Source: Combretum micranthum
Lineage: Eukaryota > Streptophyta > Magnoliopsida > Myrtales > Combretaceae
NCBI GenBank assembly: GCA_024138025.1
Contig: JAMXBD010000232.1
Location: 1,178,001 to 1,242,000, forward strand
DNA: 64,000 nucleotides
Direction of reading: 5' to 3'
A program made the translations under genes and the position numbers. The notes beneath the pieces are model-generated. The model saw only the letters and a list, made by a program, of their open reading frames with translations. It did not search any database and was not told the DNA's origin. Shown here one piece after another: positions 12,378 through 22,615 of the stretch (position 1 is its first letter; each line of letters opens with the position of its first letter).

Positions 12378-13310
12378 ATCAAATTTGTACATCTACACCA
12401 ATGAAGTTGAATATGTCCCTTCTAATCAAATTAGCAAAAGAATATAGATCAACTTCTTACACTACTAAAGTCCAATTCAACATCTAGTATTCCTAGTGTT
12501 TCTATTACACAATCAAGTAAGAGTCCTAGTGTCTTATCTTATTCTTTAAAGTCAGCCCCTTGGATCATAGATTCAAGTGCTTCAGACCATATGACTAGCC
12601 TTTCCAATATCTTTAGTGATTATACACCTTGTTTTAGTAATGAAAAAATCAAAATTGTTGATGGAATTTTTTCACAAATTATATGGAAAGGTTTGGTAAG
12701 TTTTTTTGACTAAATAAATCTTAAATCTATTCTTCATGTGCCTAAATTAGAATGCAATCTATTGTCAATGAGTAGGCTTTCCAAAGAGTCTAATTGTCAT
12801 GTTATCTTTTTTGAATCCTATTGTGATTTCTAGGACTAGAGCTCAGGGAGGACAATTGGCAATGTTAAAATGATAGAAGGACTTTACTACTTTTATGAGC
12901 ACTTCTCTAGTAATAAAAAGGCTCAAGGATTAAGTGTTATCTATTCAAACTCTATTAGTGAAGAAATAATGCTTTGGCATCTTAAATTAGGACATCTTAG
13001 TTTTTAATATCTTAAACATTTGTTTTCTGCTTTATTTAAAAATGTGGATTATTCTTTTTTTCAATGTAGCTAAATGTCATCGAGTTAGTTATAAAACTAA
13101 ACCTTATGTTCTATCAAAACCATTTTATCTCGCTCACAATGAAGTTTGGGATCCTTCTAAGGTGACAACTATGCCTGATAAGAAATGCATTTTGACATTT
13201 ATTGATGACCATACATGCTTATGCTGGTTATGTTTGATGAGTGAAAAATTGGATGTTGAAAAGTTATTTAAGAATTTTCATTATATAATTGCTAACCAAT
13301 TTTGAAACTG
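12378..13310 (+). pseudogene. Copia-2 protease and integrase remnant
   Basis: Text resumes with PWIIDSSASDHMTSLSNIF, the Copia protease motif with DSSA in place of DSGA. GAG-pre-integrase text (MLWHLKLGHLS) and integrase core text (YVLSKPFYLAHNEVWDPSKV, FIDDHTCLCWLCLM) follow. In-frame stops are frequent. Confidence 0.78.
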
Positions 13311-15818
13311 AAATTAGCATCTCTCTATCAGATAATCGAACTAAGTTTTTAAACAACTGCTTGGGAGATTTATTTAAGGAAAAGTGTATTTTGCATCAAT
13401 CAACATGTCATGATATTCCTTAACAAAATGGCATTGTAGAAAGAAAAAATACACATTTGTTCGAAGGGGCACGATCAATCATGTTTTTTATGCATGTTGC
13501 TAAATATTTGTAGGGTAATGTAGTGCTAATGCTTCTTACTTGATTAATAGGATGCCTACTTGAGTTTTGAAATATTATACATGACACCTTTTGAATCCTT
13601 AAAAAAAATTTCCTACATGCAAAATGTTTGTTGAATTGCCTATAAAGATTTTTGGGTGTACTGTGTTTGTTCATATCCCTAGTTCTAAACTAAATCTTAA
13701 GGTTGAAAAATGTATTTTTGTTAGGTATGCCCCAAATAGAAAAGCATATAAGTGTTATAGTCTAAGTAGGAGAAAATATTTTACAACTATAGATGTAACC
13801 TTTTTTTAGAAAAACAACCTTACTTTCATAAAAATTATCTTCAGAGGGAGACTATGAGAAATGTAGACAATTTTTGGAGTACTACTAATTCTTCACCACA
13901 AACTATTTTGGTCCTTTAGTTTCACACACATCTCCACATATGCAGAAAGCTCTTACTCAGGGAAATATTAATCTAAGCTCACCAAGTTAGACCTTTTACA
14001 AATAAAGGGAGAAATAACAAACAAAAAAAATATGAGCCTCTATTTTATTACAGGAGAAGAAGCAAAACATGTGAAAAGAAAAAAAAAATCATCTATCATT
14101 TAAGCACTTGATCAATTGGAATCTCCAAGCAATGGTACCCTGGAAACTCAAGATGACATGTCCTCATCCCCCATTCAAGGTAATCATATTCTTTCTTTAT
14201 CTCCAATTGATCATTCAATAAATGATTTTTTTGATCTTGATGTTCCTATAGCTATTAGAAAAGGAACAAGAACTTGCACCCAACATCCAATTGCAACATA
14301 CTTATCTTACAAAAACTTGTCCTAGATTTATAAAGCATACACATCTAGGATATCTAATCTGTTTGTTCCCAAAAACATTAGAGAAGCCCTTGATGACCTA
14401 AACTGGGAGTTAGCAGTTATAGAGGACATGAAAGTTCTTGAAAGGAGTGATACATGGGAGATAGTTAACATGCCAAAGGATAAAAAGACTGTATCATGCA
14501 AATGGGTGTTCAACATCAAATGTAGGGCTGATGAAAGCATTGAATGTTACAAGGCAACACTTGTGGCTAAAGGTTTTAGACAAACTAATGTAATAAATTA
14601 CCAAGAGACTTTTGCTTTAGTAGAAAAATAAACTCAATTTGAGTCTTATTATCCCTAGCTATAAATTTTAATTGGCACTTATAGTAATTAGATGTAAAAA
14701 ATGCTTTCCTAAGTGGAAATTTAGAGGAGGAGTGTTTATGGATCTACCACTTGGCTTTGGAGGAAATTTCAATCGAAATAAAGTATGCAGGCTAAGAAAA
14801 TCTATATATAGTCTTAAACAATCTCCTAGAACATGGTTTGAATGATTTGGGAGAGCTATCAAGGACCATGGTTATATTCAAACTCAAGCATATCACACCA
14901 TGTTTTATAAACACTCAATTAATGGGAAGATAAGTATTTTACTTATTTATGTAGATGATATCATCTTAATAAGTGATGATACTACAGAACTTGAATACTT
15001 AAAGAAGCTTGCTGAGGATTTCAAAATAAAGGACTTGGGCCCCTTAAAGTATTTTCTCGGGATGGAATTTTCTAAATCAAGAGAAGGATTATTTATTAAC
15101 CAACATAAGTATGTTCTTGATTTACTATGAACAATACCAAAGGCTTGTTGGAAGATTAATTTATTTATCTCACACTCATCCAAACATAGCTTTTGTAGTT
15201 AGTATTTTTAGTCAATTTATGCATTCACCAGGTCAAGAGCATTTTTAGGTTATTTATAGGATTTTAAAATATTTGAAAGGAACTCCTAGAAGAGGATTGC
15301 TATAGTTGCTATAGAAAAATCATGGACATTAGCAAGTAGAAGTGTACACAAATGTTGACTGGGTAGGAAATGTCACAGATAAGAGATCAACCTCTAGTTA
15401 CTATAAATTTGTTTGAGGTAATCTAGTTATTTGGTGAAGTAAGAAACAAAATGGTGTCGCTAGGAGTAGTGCTAGAGCAAAGTTCAGATCATTGGCACAT
15501 GGTATATGCGAGGTACTATAGATTAAGAGAATATTAGAAGGATAAAAGGTTTCACATGTTGCACCAATGAAGGTCTTCTGTGACAACAAGACAACTACTG
15601 TTTCAATTGCTCATAACCCAGTTTTTCATGATAGAACAAAGCACATGAAAGTAGATAAGCACTTTATTAAAGAAAAAATTGAGAATAGATTAACTTGTAT
15701 ATTGTATGTGCCTACCATAGTGCAGATTGCAGACATACTTGCCAAAGGATTACCAAAGAAGCCATATGACAAGTTAATTGACAAGCTAGCAGTGGAAGAC
15801 ATTTTCAAGCCAGCTTAA
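13311..15818 (+). pseudogene. Copia-2 integrase end, reverse transcriptase and RNase H remnant
   Basis: The piece at 14428-14631 carries WEIVNMPKDKKTVSCKWVFN and ATLVAKGFRQTNVINYQETF. The piece at 14900-15130 carries an intact catalytic LIYVDDIILISDD motif and DFKIKDLGPLKYFLGMEF. The piece at 15567-15818 carries RNase H (VFCDNKTTTVSIAHNPVFHD, RTKHMKVDKHFIKEKIE, ADILAKGLPKKPYDKLI) and ends just before the polypurine tract. Frameshifts and stops lie between pieces, so no polyprotein is made even though the YVDD motif survives. Confidence 0.85.
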
Positions 15819-15825
15819 GGGGGAG

Positions 15826-16122
15826 TGTTGAGATTATTAATATTTTTATTAATATCATAAAATATATTTACTTTCCTTCTTTGTTAATATTGTAATATGC
15901 ACATTATTATTTAGTAAGATATAGGTTGTAAATATAGGAAAACATGAAGTGTAAATATTTTTAGGATTGTTAAGAAATTATTAGTTTCCTTTTCTAATTA
16001 GGAAAGTTAAGATACTTTTAATTATTTTTCCATTTTCTTGTTTGTAATCATTCCCATAAGAAGATAACTTGTATTATGTTTTGAATATAAAAAAAAAAAA
16101 TAGGGAATTTCTTTTCTCAATA
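15826..16122 (+). repeat. 3' LTR of Copia-2
   Basis: It begins TGTTGAGATTATTAAT directly after the polypurine tract AAGGGGGAG (15817-15825) and ends CTCAATA before the ATACAC duplication. Confidence 0.88.
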
Positions 16123-16463
16123 ATACACATAATCATGTTCACAGTCAAATAATGGGTTTTATGGTAGTGCGTTTATGGCCATATGCTTATCCTCCTTTCA
16201 TGAATACTTACAAAAGTAAACCCTTGAACTTTTGTTAGAAGTGGCACCACTATTATGTTCAAATGTGTGGAATACATTAAACAAATTGATTTATATGTAA
16301 TCTCTATCCACTAAGAGATGTTTACTACATCTCATCCTCTCTTAACTTATAGTACACCTAGTTAGTAATGAGTTGTTTTTACCCTTTGAACCTTAAAACT
16401 AGTGATGTACTAGAACAAGGTAAGGTTCCCATCACTTCTAACTATGAAAGTTTAAGACCCATC

Positions 16464-16871
16464 TGTCATACCCCACCCCCCTCAAGTGGCTATGGTGTGA
16501 TTCTAGGTACACTGGCCCCCCAACATACCCTCAAGTAATACCAGAGCACTCAAGGTATTGTTATACATAATCGTAGCATTTGATGCTTGCTGCAGCAAAC
16601 AAGAGTCGAACCCTGGACTTATGCCTTTTGTTCCTTCCAAAGGAGAACGCCTTCACCAATTGAGACTCAATCGGTGAAGGCGTTCTCCTTTGGGAGGAAC
16701 AAAAGGCATAAGTCCGAGATTCGACTCTTAGGCACTATAACGAGCCTTAATCGAATGCTACAATGATGTATAATAATAATTTGAGTGCTCTGGTGTTGCC
16801 CGAGGGTACACTGGGGGGCCATTGTACCTGGCATCACATCTATGGCCGCTTGAAGGAGGTGGGGTATGATG
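16464..16871. repeat. 408-bp palindromic element with tRNA-like A and B boxes
   Basis: Two arms (16464-16664 and 16666-16871) are inverted copies with a one-base centre and good matching by eye over about 200 bp. Reading outward from the centre, each arm shows CTCAATYGGTGAAGG (Pol III A-box-like) and about 45 nt later GRTTCGACTC (B-box-like), then about 130 bp of tail ending GGGGTATGA. The ends are TGTCATACCCC and GGGGTATGATG. The 5-bp flanks CCATC (16459-16463 and 16872-16876) match exactly, so it integrated as one palindromic unit into Copia-1. It may be a head-to-head SINE pair or a foldback transposon. Confidence 0.8.
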
Positions 16872-17329
16872 CCATCCTTGCAATACTTTCTTTACAAGAT
16901 CTTTGGATAATCCCTTTGTTAAAGGATATGTTAGATTATTATTAATCTTAGCATAGGTGATGGTTATAACTCCATCTTTATTAATTTTCTTATATATACA
17001 TGTCTCAACATTATATATCTAGACTTTCCATTAGAGATTTTACTGTATGCTCGAAACATAGTTACTTCACTATCACAAAAGATCAAAATGGTTGAGAATG
17101 ATCATGGCCACAACTTATTTCAACAAGTAAATTTCGAAGTCATTCTGCCTCTCTATCTACACAACAAGCGCTATAAAGATAACTTCCATTATTGAGCAAG
17201 TTACACACGTCTTATTTAAATATTTCATCTTAAATTATGAAGTAAGCTATTTCTTTGCCTCATTTATTCTAATCATATTTGCTCCAAATAACAGTAAATC
17301 ATCAACATATAGACAAATAATATACCATA

Positions 17330-19130
17330 TTATTTTGCAAATTTTGAGTAAATGCATTTGTCAGCACTATTATGTGTAAAACCATTTGTCAAGACTACAC
17401 TATCAAACTTCTCATACCATTGTTTTGGAGCTTGTTTAAGTCCATATAATGATTAAATCAACTTGCAAACTTTCCTTTTATTTTAGGAAAGCACAAAGCC
17501 TTCCAGTTGTTTCATATATACTTCTTCTTCAACATCACCATTTACAAAATTCGTTTTGACATCCATTTGATGTACATATAATTTGCAAATGGAAGTAATG
17601 ACTAACAACGCTCATATAGATGTCATTCTTACAAAAGGAGCGTATGCATCAAAATAATCAACTCCCTCCTATTGCTTAAATCCTTTTGCTAATAATCTTG
17701 CTCTAAAAGTTTGTAAAGACCCATGTGAATTATATTTTTGTCTAAGTACCCACTTGCAACTAATTGATTTAGGTCCTTCAGGCAAATCAACTGAAATCCA
17801 AGTATTATTAGACAATAGGAAATCTATTTCATGATTTATTTCCTCTTTCCAAAAAGTCGCATCTTAAGAAGTCATGGCTTCATGATACGTTTTGGGATCA
17901 CTATCTACATTAAGTATCATGGGTATTTTACAAAATAGAAAATCTCTATTACCTTCTATTAAGAAGCCAAGAGCTTGAGAATCAATGAATCTAGGATCTA
18001 GATTTTTACTTTTCTTTTACCATTTTACTTATTTTAGGTTCTTTAGTAGATTCTATATTTGTTTCTACACTATGCTTTTAAATAGAGTACTTTGTATTTG
18101 TATCTTGTTGTGTGATTTCATTGTCAACTAGATCACCATGGAATTTATTTTCAAAAAATGCTATATCTCTAGTTTCAACTATCATATTAGATTTTAGATC
18201 TAAAATTCTATATCCTTTAGAAGTTTGTGCATAACCAACAAAAATTCTTTTTAAGGCTCTAGCACCTAGCTTTGTCCTCTTTGGATAAAGGAATTCTATA
18301 GTAGGTTATACACCTCCACATTTTAAAGTACTCAACATTTAATTTTCTTCCTTTCCATTTTTCATATGGAGCAAATCCTAAGGATCTTGATGGAATTCTA
18401 TTCAAAATATGACATGATGTCAACAATGTTTCTCCCTATAAATTAAAAAGCAATTTGACATTAATGATTATTGAATTAATCATATCTACCAATGTTCGAT
18501 TTTTATGTTCTGCTAATGCATTATGTTAAGGTGTATGAAGAGTGGTACATTGATGCACAATTCCATTCTCTTCACAAAATTTATGAAATTCATTTGAAAA
18601 GTATTCACCTCCCCATTTACTATGCAAACATTTGATTTCTTTGTTATGCATATTTTCTACTTCTACTTTATAATGTTCAAATCATTCAAATGCTTTCTCT
18701 TTATGTCTTAATAAATACACATAGGTAAATCTTGAACTATCATCAATGAACATTATAAAGTATTTTTTTCCTCATCTAGTTAAATTTTCATTTAATTAAA
18801 AAAATATCACTATGAATTAAATCAAGAACATGAGTATTTCTTTTCTACACGAGGAAAGAGTTCCTTAGTGATTTTTGCTTGAATACAAATTTCACACTTA
18901 TTCATGTTATCCATGCCATTAAATTTTACATATCCATTTTTATTCATATATTTCATAGTTTGTAGATTTGCATGTCTTAATCTAGCACGCCACGAGTCCA
19001 AGAATCAATGAAATAAATAGAATCATTCACTTTATTTATTTCAATACTTATTTGGAACATTCCATCACAAACATATCCTTCCTTACATAAAAATTTCCTT
19101 TCTTGAGCACCAATTGTCTCATTCGATTAC
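17330..19130 (-). pseudogene. Copia-1 integrase and reverse transcriptase remnants
   Basis: Broken minus-strand text runs from an integrase-like region (about 19130-18200) into reverse transcriptase (about 17900-17330). Recognisable RT pieces are CKWVLRQKYNSHGSLQTFRA, ARLLAKGFKQ*EGVDYF, VHQMDVKTNFVNGDVEEE and VYMKQLEGFVL. The RT strongly resembles plant Copia RT but has several in-frame stops. The remainder to 16877 carries degraded RT/RNase H text. Confidence 0.72.
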
Positions 19131-19139
19131 AATTTTGAA

Positions 19140-19556
19140 TCATTTCTTACATAGTAAACATATAGAGATTAGACTCTTTTTTGTGAAATAGAGATTGACA
19201 CTTCCAAATCTTTGTACACTTGTCTCTATCTTCCACAATTTTGAAGTCTTTGAATTGATTTCGCTCGTTGCATACATGATCGTTGCTCCTAAATTAAGCT
19301 GCCATTCTCTAGATTTGATTGTTGTAGCCATATTCAACTCAATGATCATTCTAACATGTAAGGCTTTGAATTCATTTTTCACCATGGCAACAAAATCTTG
19401 ATCTTCAACTAAATTTGTAGCAAGTGACGTAGCTTCTTTCTTGGCATTCTTCTATGAACCTTCTTCTTTTCATTTGGTTCACTAGCCTTCCTTTTCCTTT
19501 TGGAATTCTTACTTTCTCCATATTTTACATAATTCACTTTAGAACTTGATGTTCAC
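19140..19556 (-). pseudogene. Copia-1 nucleocapsid-to-protease remnant
   Basis: The minus strand encodes EDQDFVAMVKNEFKALHVRM and then SREWQLNLGATIMYATSE. In Copia elements this place reads WxLDSGATxH, the aspartic-protease active site. Here the catalytic Asp of DSGA is replaced (NLGA), so the protease is dead. Upstream text is frameshifted lysine-rich sequence. Confidence 0.68.
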
Positions 19557-20725
19557 TTACCAATCGTATCAAATTATAAAATTTATAAACCCAAGTTAAA
19601 TCTGACGATCGAGCATAGGTAAGTATACATCTAGAGTAGTATAGATTAAAACAAGTGTCATCCATATGGATCTAAAGAGCAAGTCCTAGTATTATTGTTT
19701 TTCTATTATTTAGCCTAAATCTTTAAGTGATATATATTATTTAACTAATAATTAACTAGTCTAACAAACCCCAAGATTAATTATGTATGCTTTCAAAAGA
19801 GGTATTCAAGCATAAAACATACCCCTCATCTTGATCCACCATAAACCTTAAATTTCCTATGATAATGAATTGTTTATACTTTGCACTATAGGATCTCATT
19901 AAAAGACCTCTCCTCACTAATGCTACATAAGATTGCATAAATGTTCACAATCCCTTTTGTAAGGATTAAATCTTTGTGCGAAAAATCAAAGTTTTCTTAT
20001 CTCTAGGTGAAACATGTAATTTCTCAATTCATGAAGATCTATCCTATTAGATGAAACCCCTTTCTATCTAACAAGAATTATGCGTGCAATTAATTCTAAG
20101 TACAAATCAATCATAAGACAATTAAATCACATAAATAGATACAAAGGCATAAACTTTCCATTAATAAAAAAGTAATTCAATCACATAGTTTAGGGTTTCA
20201 CAAGATACATGTTATAAAGATCTACTCTATAGAATTTACAATGAAAAAAAAGAACTAAAGGAAATAGAAGTAATCATGATGTAACAATAAAACCCTTTTT
20301 GATGTCTTATGATCTCCAATGACGTTCAAGCAATTCTTCTGTTAAAGGTCGTCTTTTCTCTCCGAAGGTTTGGAAAATATGATCCAAAACTTTTTAAAAA
20401 CAAAAACAAGGTGGTTGTTTATAGAACATCAAGGTAAACAGGTCTACACACCCTGCCCTATACTACCATGCTTGGGGGAGGGCAAAAATCATATTCAACC
20501 AACAATGGAATTTTACAATTGGCACTATCTAGTCTGCATGACTGCATAAATAGTGGGGTAGGAATCAAAAGCTTCGTTTCTTGCATTTTTCTCTCTATTT
20601 ACTCACTAGTTTGTTCTCTCGTCTTCCTTGCTTATGCTGAAGGAGGGGCAAAAATTTGAAAGCCCATTGATTTGTTCCTTGCCTTTAGCATAGCCACATG
20701 TGTGAATTTTAACACCAAATAAAAA
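19557..20725 (-). mobile_element. LTR-like insert inside Copia-1
   Basis: About 1.17 kb separates the gag and nucleocapsid/protease remnants and matches neither. On the minus strand it starts TGGTGTTAAAATTC near 20725, the same TGGTG start as the repeat at 4141. It holds leader-like text (TTAGATCCATATGGATGACA) near its end. The exact borders and target-site duplication were not resolved. Confidence 0.4.
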
Positions 20726-20729
20726 CTTG

Positions 20730-21557
20730 TGAAATTTTCCTAGATTTCATTTGAATCTTCATAAAATCTTCTAAATATGTTCTTTAAACCTGAAACGAAT
20801 ATTTCATGAAATGAGTATCCTTTCTTAATTAAATCATAAGAAAACATAATAAATGTATCCAAATAAGCACTAGGAATAAGAGTCTTTTGACACTTCAAAC
20901 TACTTTGATAATTCATTATATCATGCTTTTGAGTTTCTTCCTCAATGCATATATGCCTAAGAATTTTCTCAATGGTAAAATCTTCATCCATGTGAAGTAA
21001 TTTCTTCTTATAATTGATCCAATTAGGAGGTAATTTTGATAAAATTTCCCCCACTTGAAGAGATTCAAGAATAACTACATGCAAGTCACATAGTCGATTG
21101 ATGAGTATTTACAACTCATGAACTTGATCTAATATAGGGATGTTATCAATCATACTAAACTTAAACTGCTTCAACATTAGAAATTTATCTGTACCTTGTT
21201 TTTTGGTGTTATACTTTTCTTACAGTGCTTTCCAGATTTCCACTAGAGACTTGACTGTCATGTCAAGATCATAAAAATTGTCAGATAATGTATTAAGGAT
21301 ATGACTTCTAAATGCAAATTCATCATCCACCATTTCTTCTTTGCCTCCTCCAACTTTGCTTTCTCTTCTAAACTTGCATCTTCCTTCAAATCTTGAATAG
21401 GTTGTATGTTTAGATCAAGTACATAGGCTATATTCAGCACAGACAACAAAAGTAGCATCTTATCCTTCCAACAATTGAAATTTGTTCCATCAAATCAACT
21501 CAATTTGACAAAGTCTTGATTCATAACTCTAACAACAACATTAGTTTCACTAACCAT
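20730..21557 (-). pseudogene. Copia-1 gag pseudogene
   Basis: A minus-strand ATG at 21557 begins MVSETNVVV and runs into an in-frame TGA in VKLS*FDGTNF. The text then continues with a recognisable Copia gag (NCWKDKMLLLLSVLNIAYVL), shifts frame after KLEEAKKK, and resumes as HILNTLSDNFYDLDM. A later piece carries ILSKLPPNWINYKKKLLH and IEKILRHICIEEE, the UBN2-type gag core. Several stops and frameshifts show that it makes no full protein. Confidence 0.8.
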
Positions 21558-21573
21558 CGTAAATTCCTAAGAT

Positions 21574-22336
21574 TGTTTGATTTTAAAACTATTATTGTTT
21601 GATTTTAAAACTATTAATAAGCTTAAAAACAAATTGTAAGTAAAATTGACTTAAAGATACAAATGAAATCTCTTTGCTTAAAGAATTTATGCCTCCCACA
21701 CAAAGTTTGCTATGAGAGATTTAATGTGGAATTCCCCTAGATATAATTAATTCTTGATACTTAAATAGCAAATATTCAAGTATCAAACCATACTTGAAGT
21801 GATTATGAGATGCACGTGTATAGTTTTTGTTAAGAAAAGAAAGGCAAGAAAGAAGAATTCAATAAATGTTAGTGTTCTTTTTTATTCACTTCTTGATATA
21901 AAACATTTTATATCATAAATTGATAATCCGGACATCATGACTTTTACTAAGAGCCACATTGATTAAATGTGGGTTACATCATTTAGATTTCAAATTGATT
22001 AGTTGTTAATTAACCTAAATCATTACCACAAATGAATGCAATCTAAACACATAAAACTCCTAAAAAAATAGATTACTTGTGACAACACCGGTAAAACTCA
22101 TGGCATAAAGCAAGCCTTTGATCATAGCCGTGATCGATGATCTCCATAGCAATTAAATTACTGGCTTGATCACAGCCGTGATCATGGTTGTAATATATGT
22201 GGAAAACACAAAGTCTTATCATGGCTTTAATCATGGTCATGCTTGTCAAGGTCTTCATGTTTCCTTGCATTCTTCTTCTTTTCCTTAAGTATAAGATCCA
22301 TATTATGGACTACATAATTAACAATCTATTTCAACA
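21574..22336 (-). repeat. 5' LTR of Copia-1
   Basis: It starts TGTTGAAATAGATTG at 22336 on the minus strand and matches the LTR at 6644-7438. Near its other end a 21-bp stretch (TTGTTTGATTTTAAAACTATT on the plus strand) is duplicated in tandem (21574-21616). No standard primer-binding site follows; the gag start codon lies only about 17 bp beyond the LTR end, so the leader appears to be deleted. Confidence 0.82.
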
Positions 22337-22341
22337 TTAAT

Positions 22342-22610
22342 GATATATGTTAGATTATTTTAGTGATTAATAAATGTGATGGAGTAAGCTCATTCCATGG
22401 TTATTATAAATAAGTAAATAACCTTTCTCTAACTTGCATAAGCCTACTTAAGAGGCATTATATAGGTGGACTAATCCAACGATCTTTGTTCCAAACTAAC
22501 TAAACCAAATCTCTATAAATCATCCTAATATATGAACCATATCCTTTAGACCTAGTTTTTTAGCTAAAGAGATAAGTCTAAATAAATAATATAATACACT
22601 TTAACCGTCT
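22342..22610. other. Spacer between Copia-1 and the next LTR
   Basis: A 270-bp AT-rich stretch without recognised features. It is the pre-insertion DNA between two independent insertions. Confidence 0.5.
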
Positions 22611-22615
22611 ACAAT

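Larger units (their letters stand above)
7618..16122 (+). mobile_element. Copia-2: plus-strand Copia nested in Copia-1
   Basis: LTRs of about 295 bp lie at 7618-7909 and 15826-16122, a primer-binding site follows the first and a polypurine tract precedes the second. Copia domains run on the plus strand in the order gag, protease, integrase, RT, RNase H. The flanks carry ATACAC at 7612-7617 and 16123-16128, a 5-6 bp target-site duplication. At 8.5 kb it is too long for a Copia with such short LTRs, because a gypsy-type LTR and another insert (8758-12370) interrupt it between gag and protease. Many stops and frameshifts make it dead. Confidence 0.88.
6644..22336 (-). mobile_element. Copia-1: nested, decayed Ty1/Copia retrotransposon
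   Basis: The element reads on the minus strand. Two related LTRs (21574-22336 upstream, 6644-7438 downstream) bound it, and an exact 5-bp target-site duplication TTAAT flanks it (6639-6643 and 22337-22341). Between them on the minus strand are gag, protease, integrase and reverse-transcriptase remnants, and a polypurine tract (AGGGGGG at 7441-7449) next to the downstream LTR. The 15.7-kb span is swollen by insertions: a plus-strand Copia at 7618-16122, a 408-bp hairpin at 16464-16871 and an LTR-like insert at about 19557-20725. Stops and frameshifts in every domain make it non-autonomous. Confidence 0.88.

Noticed and set aside
16600..16700. tRNA gene suggested by A-box and B-box motifs
   Set aside because: The boxes lie in a palindrome without a cloverleaf or acceptor stem; a tRNA-derived repeat fits better.
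20468..20659. 63-residue open frame with hydrophobic stretch
   Set aside because: It lies in a non-coding insert within Copia-1, with no gene context.
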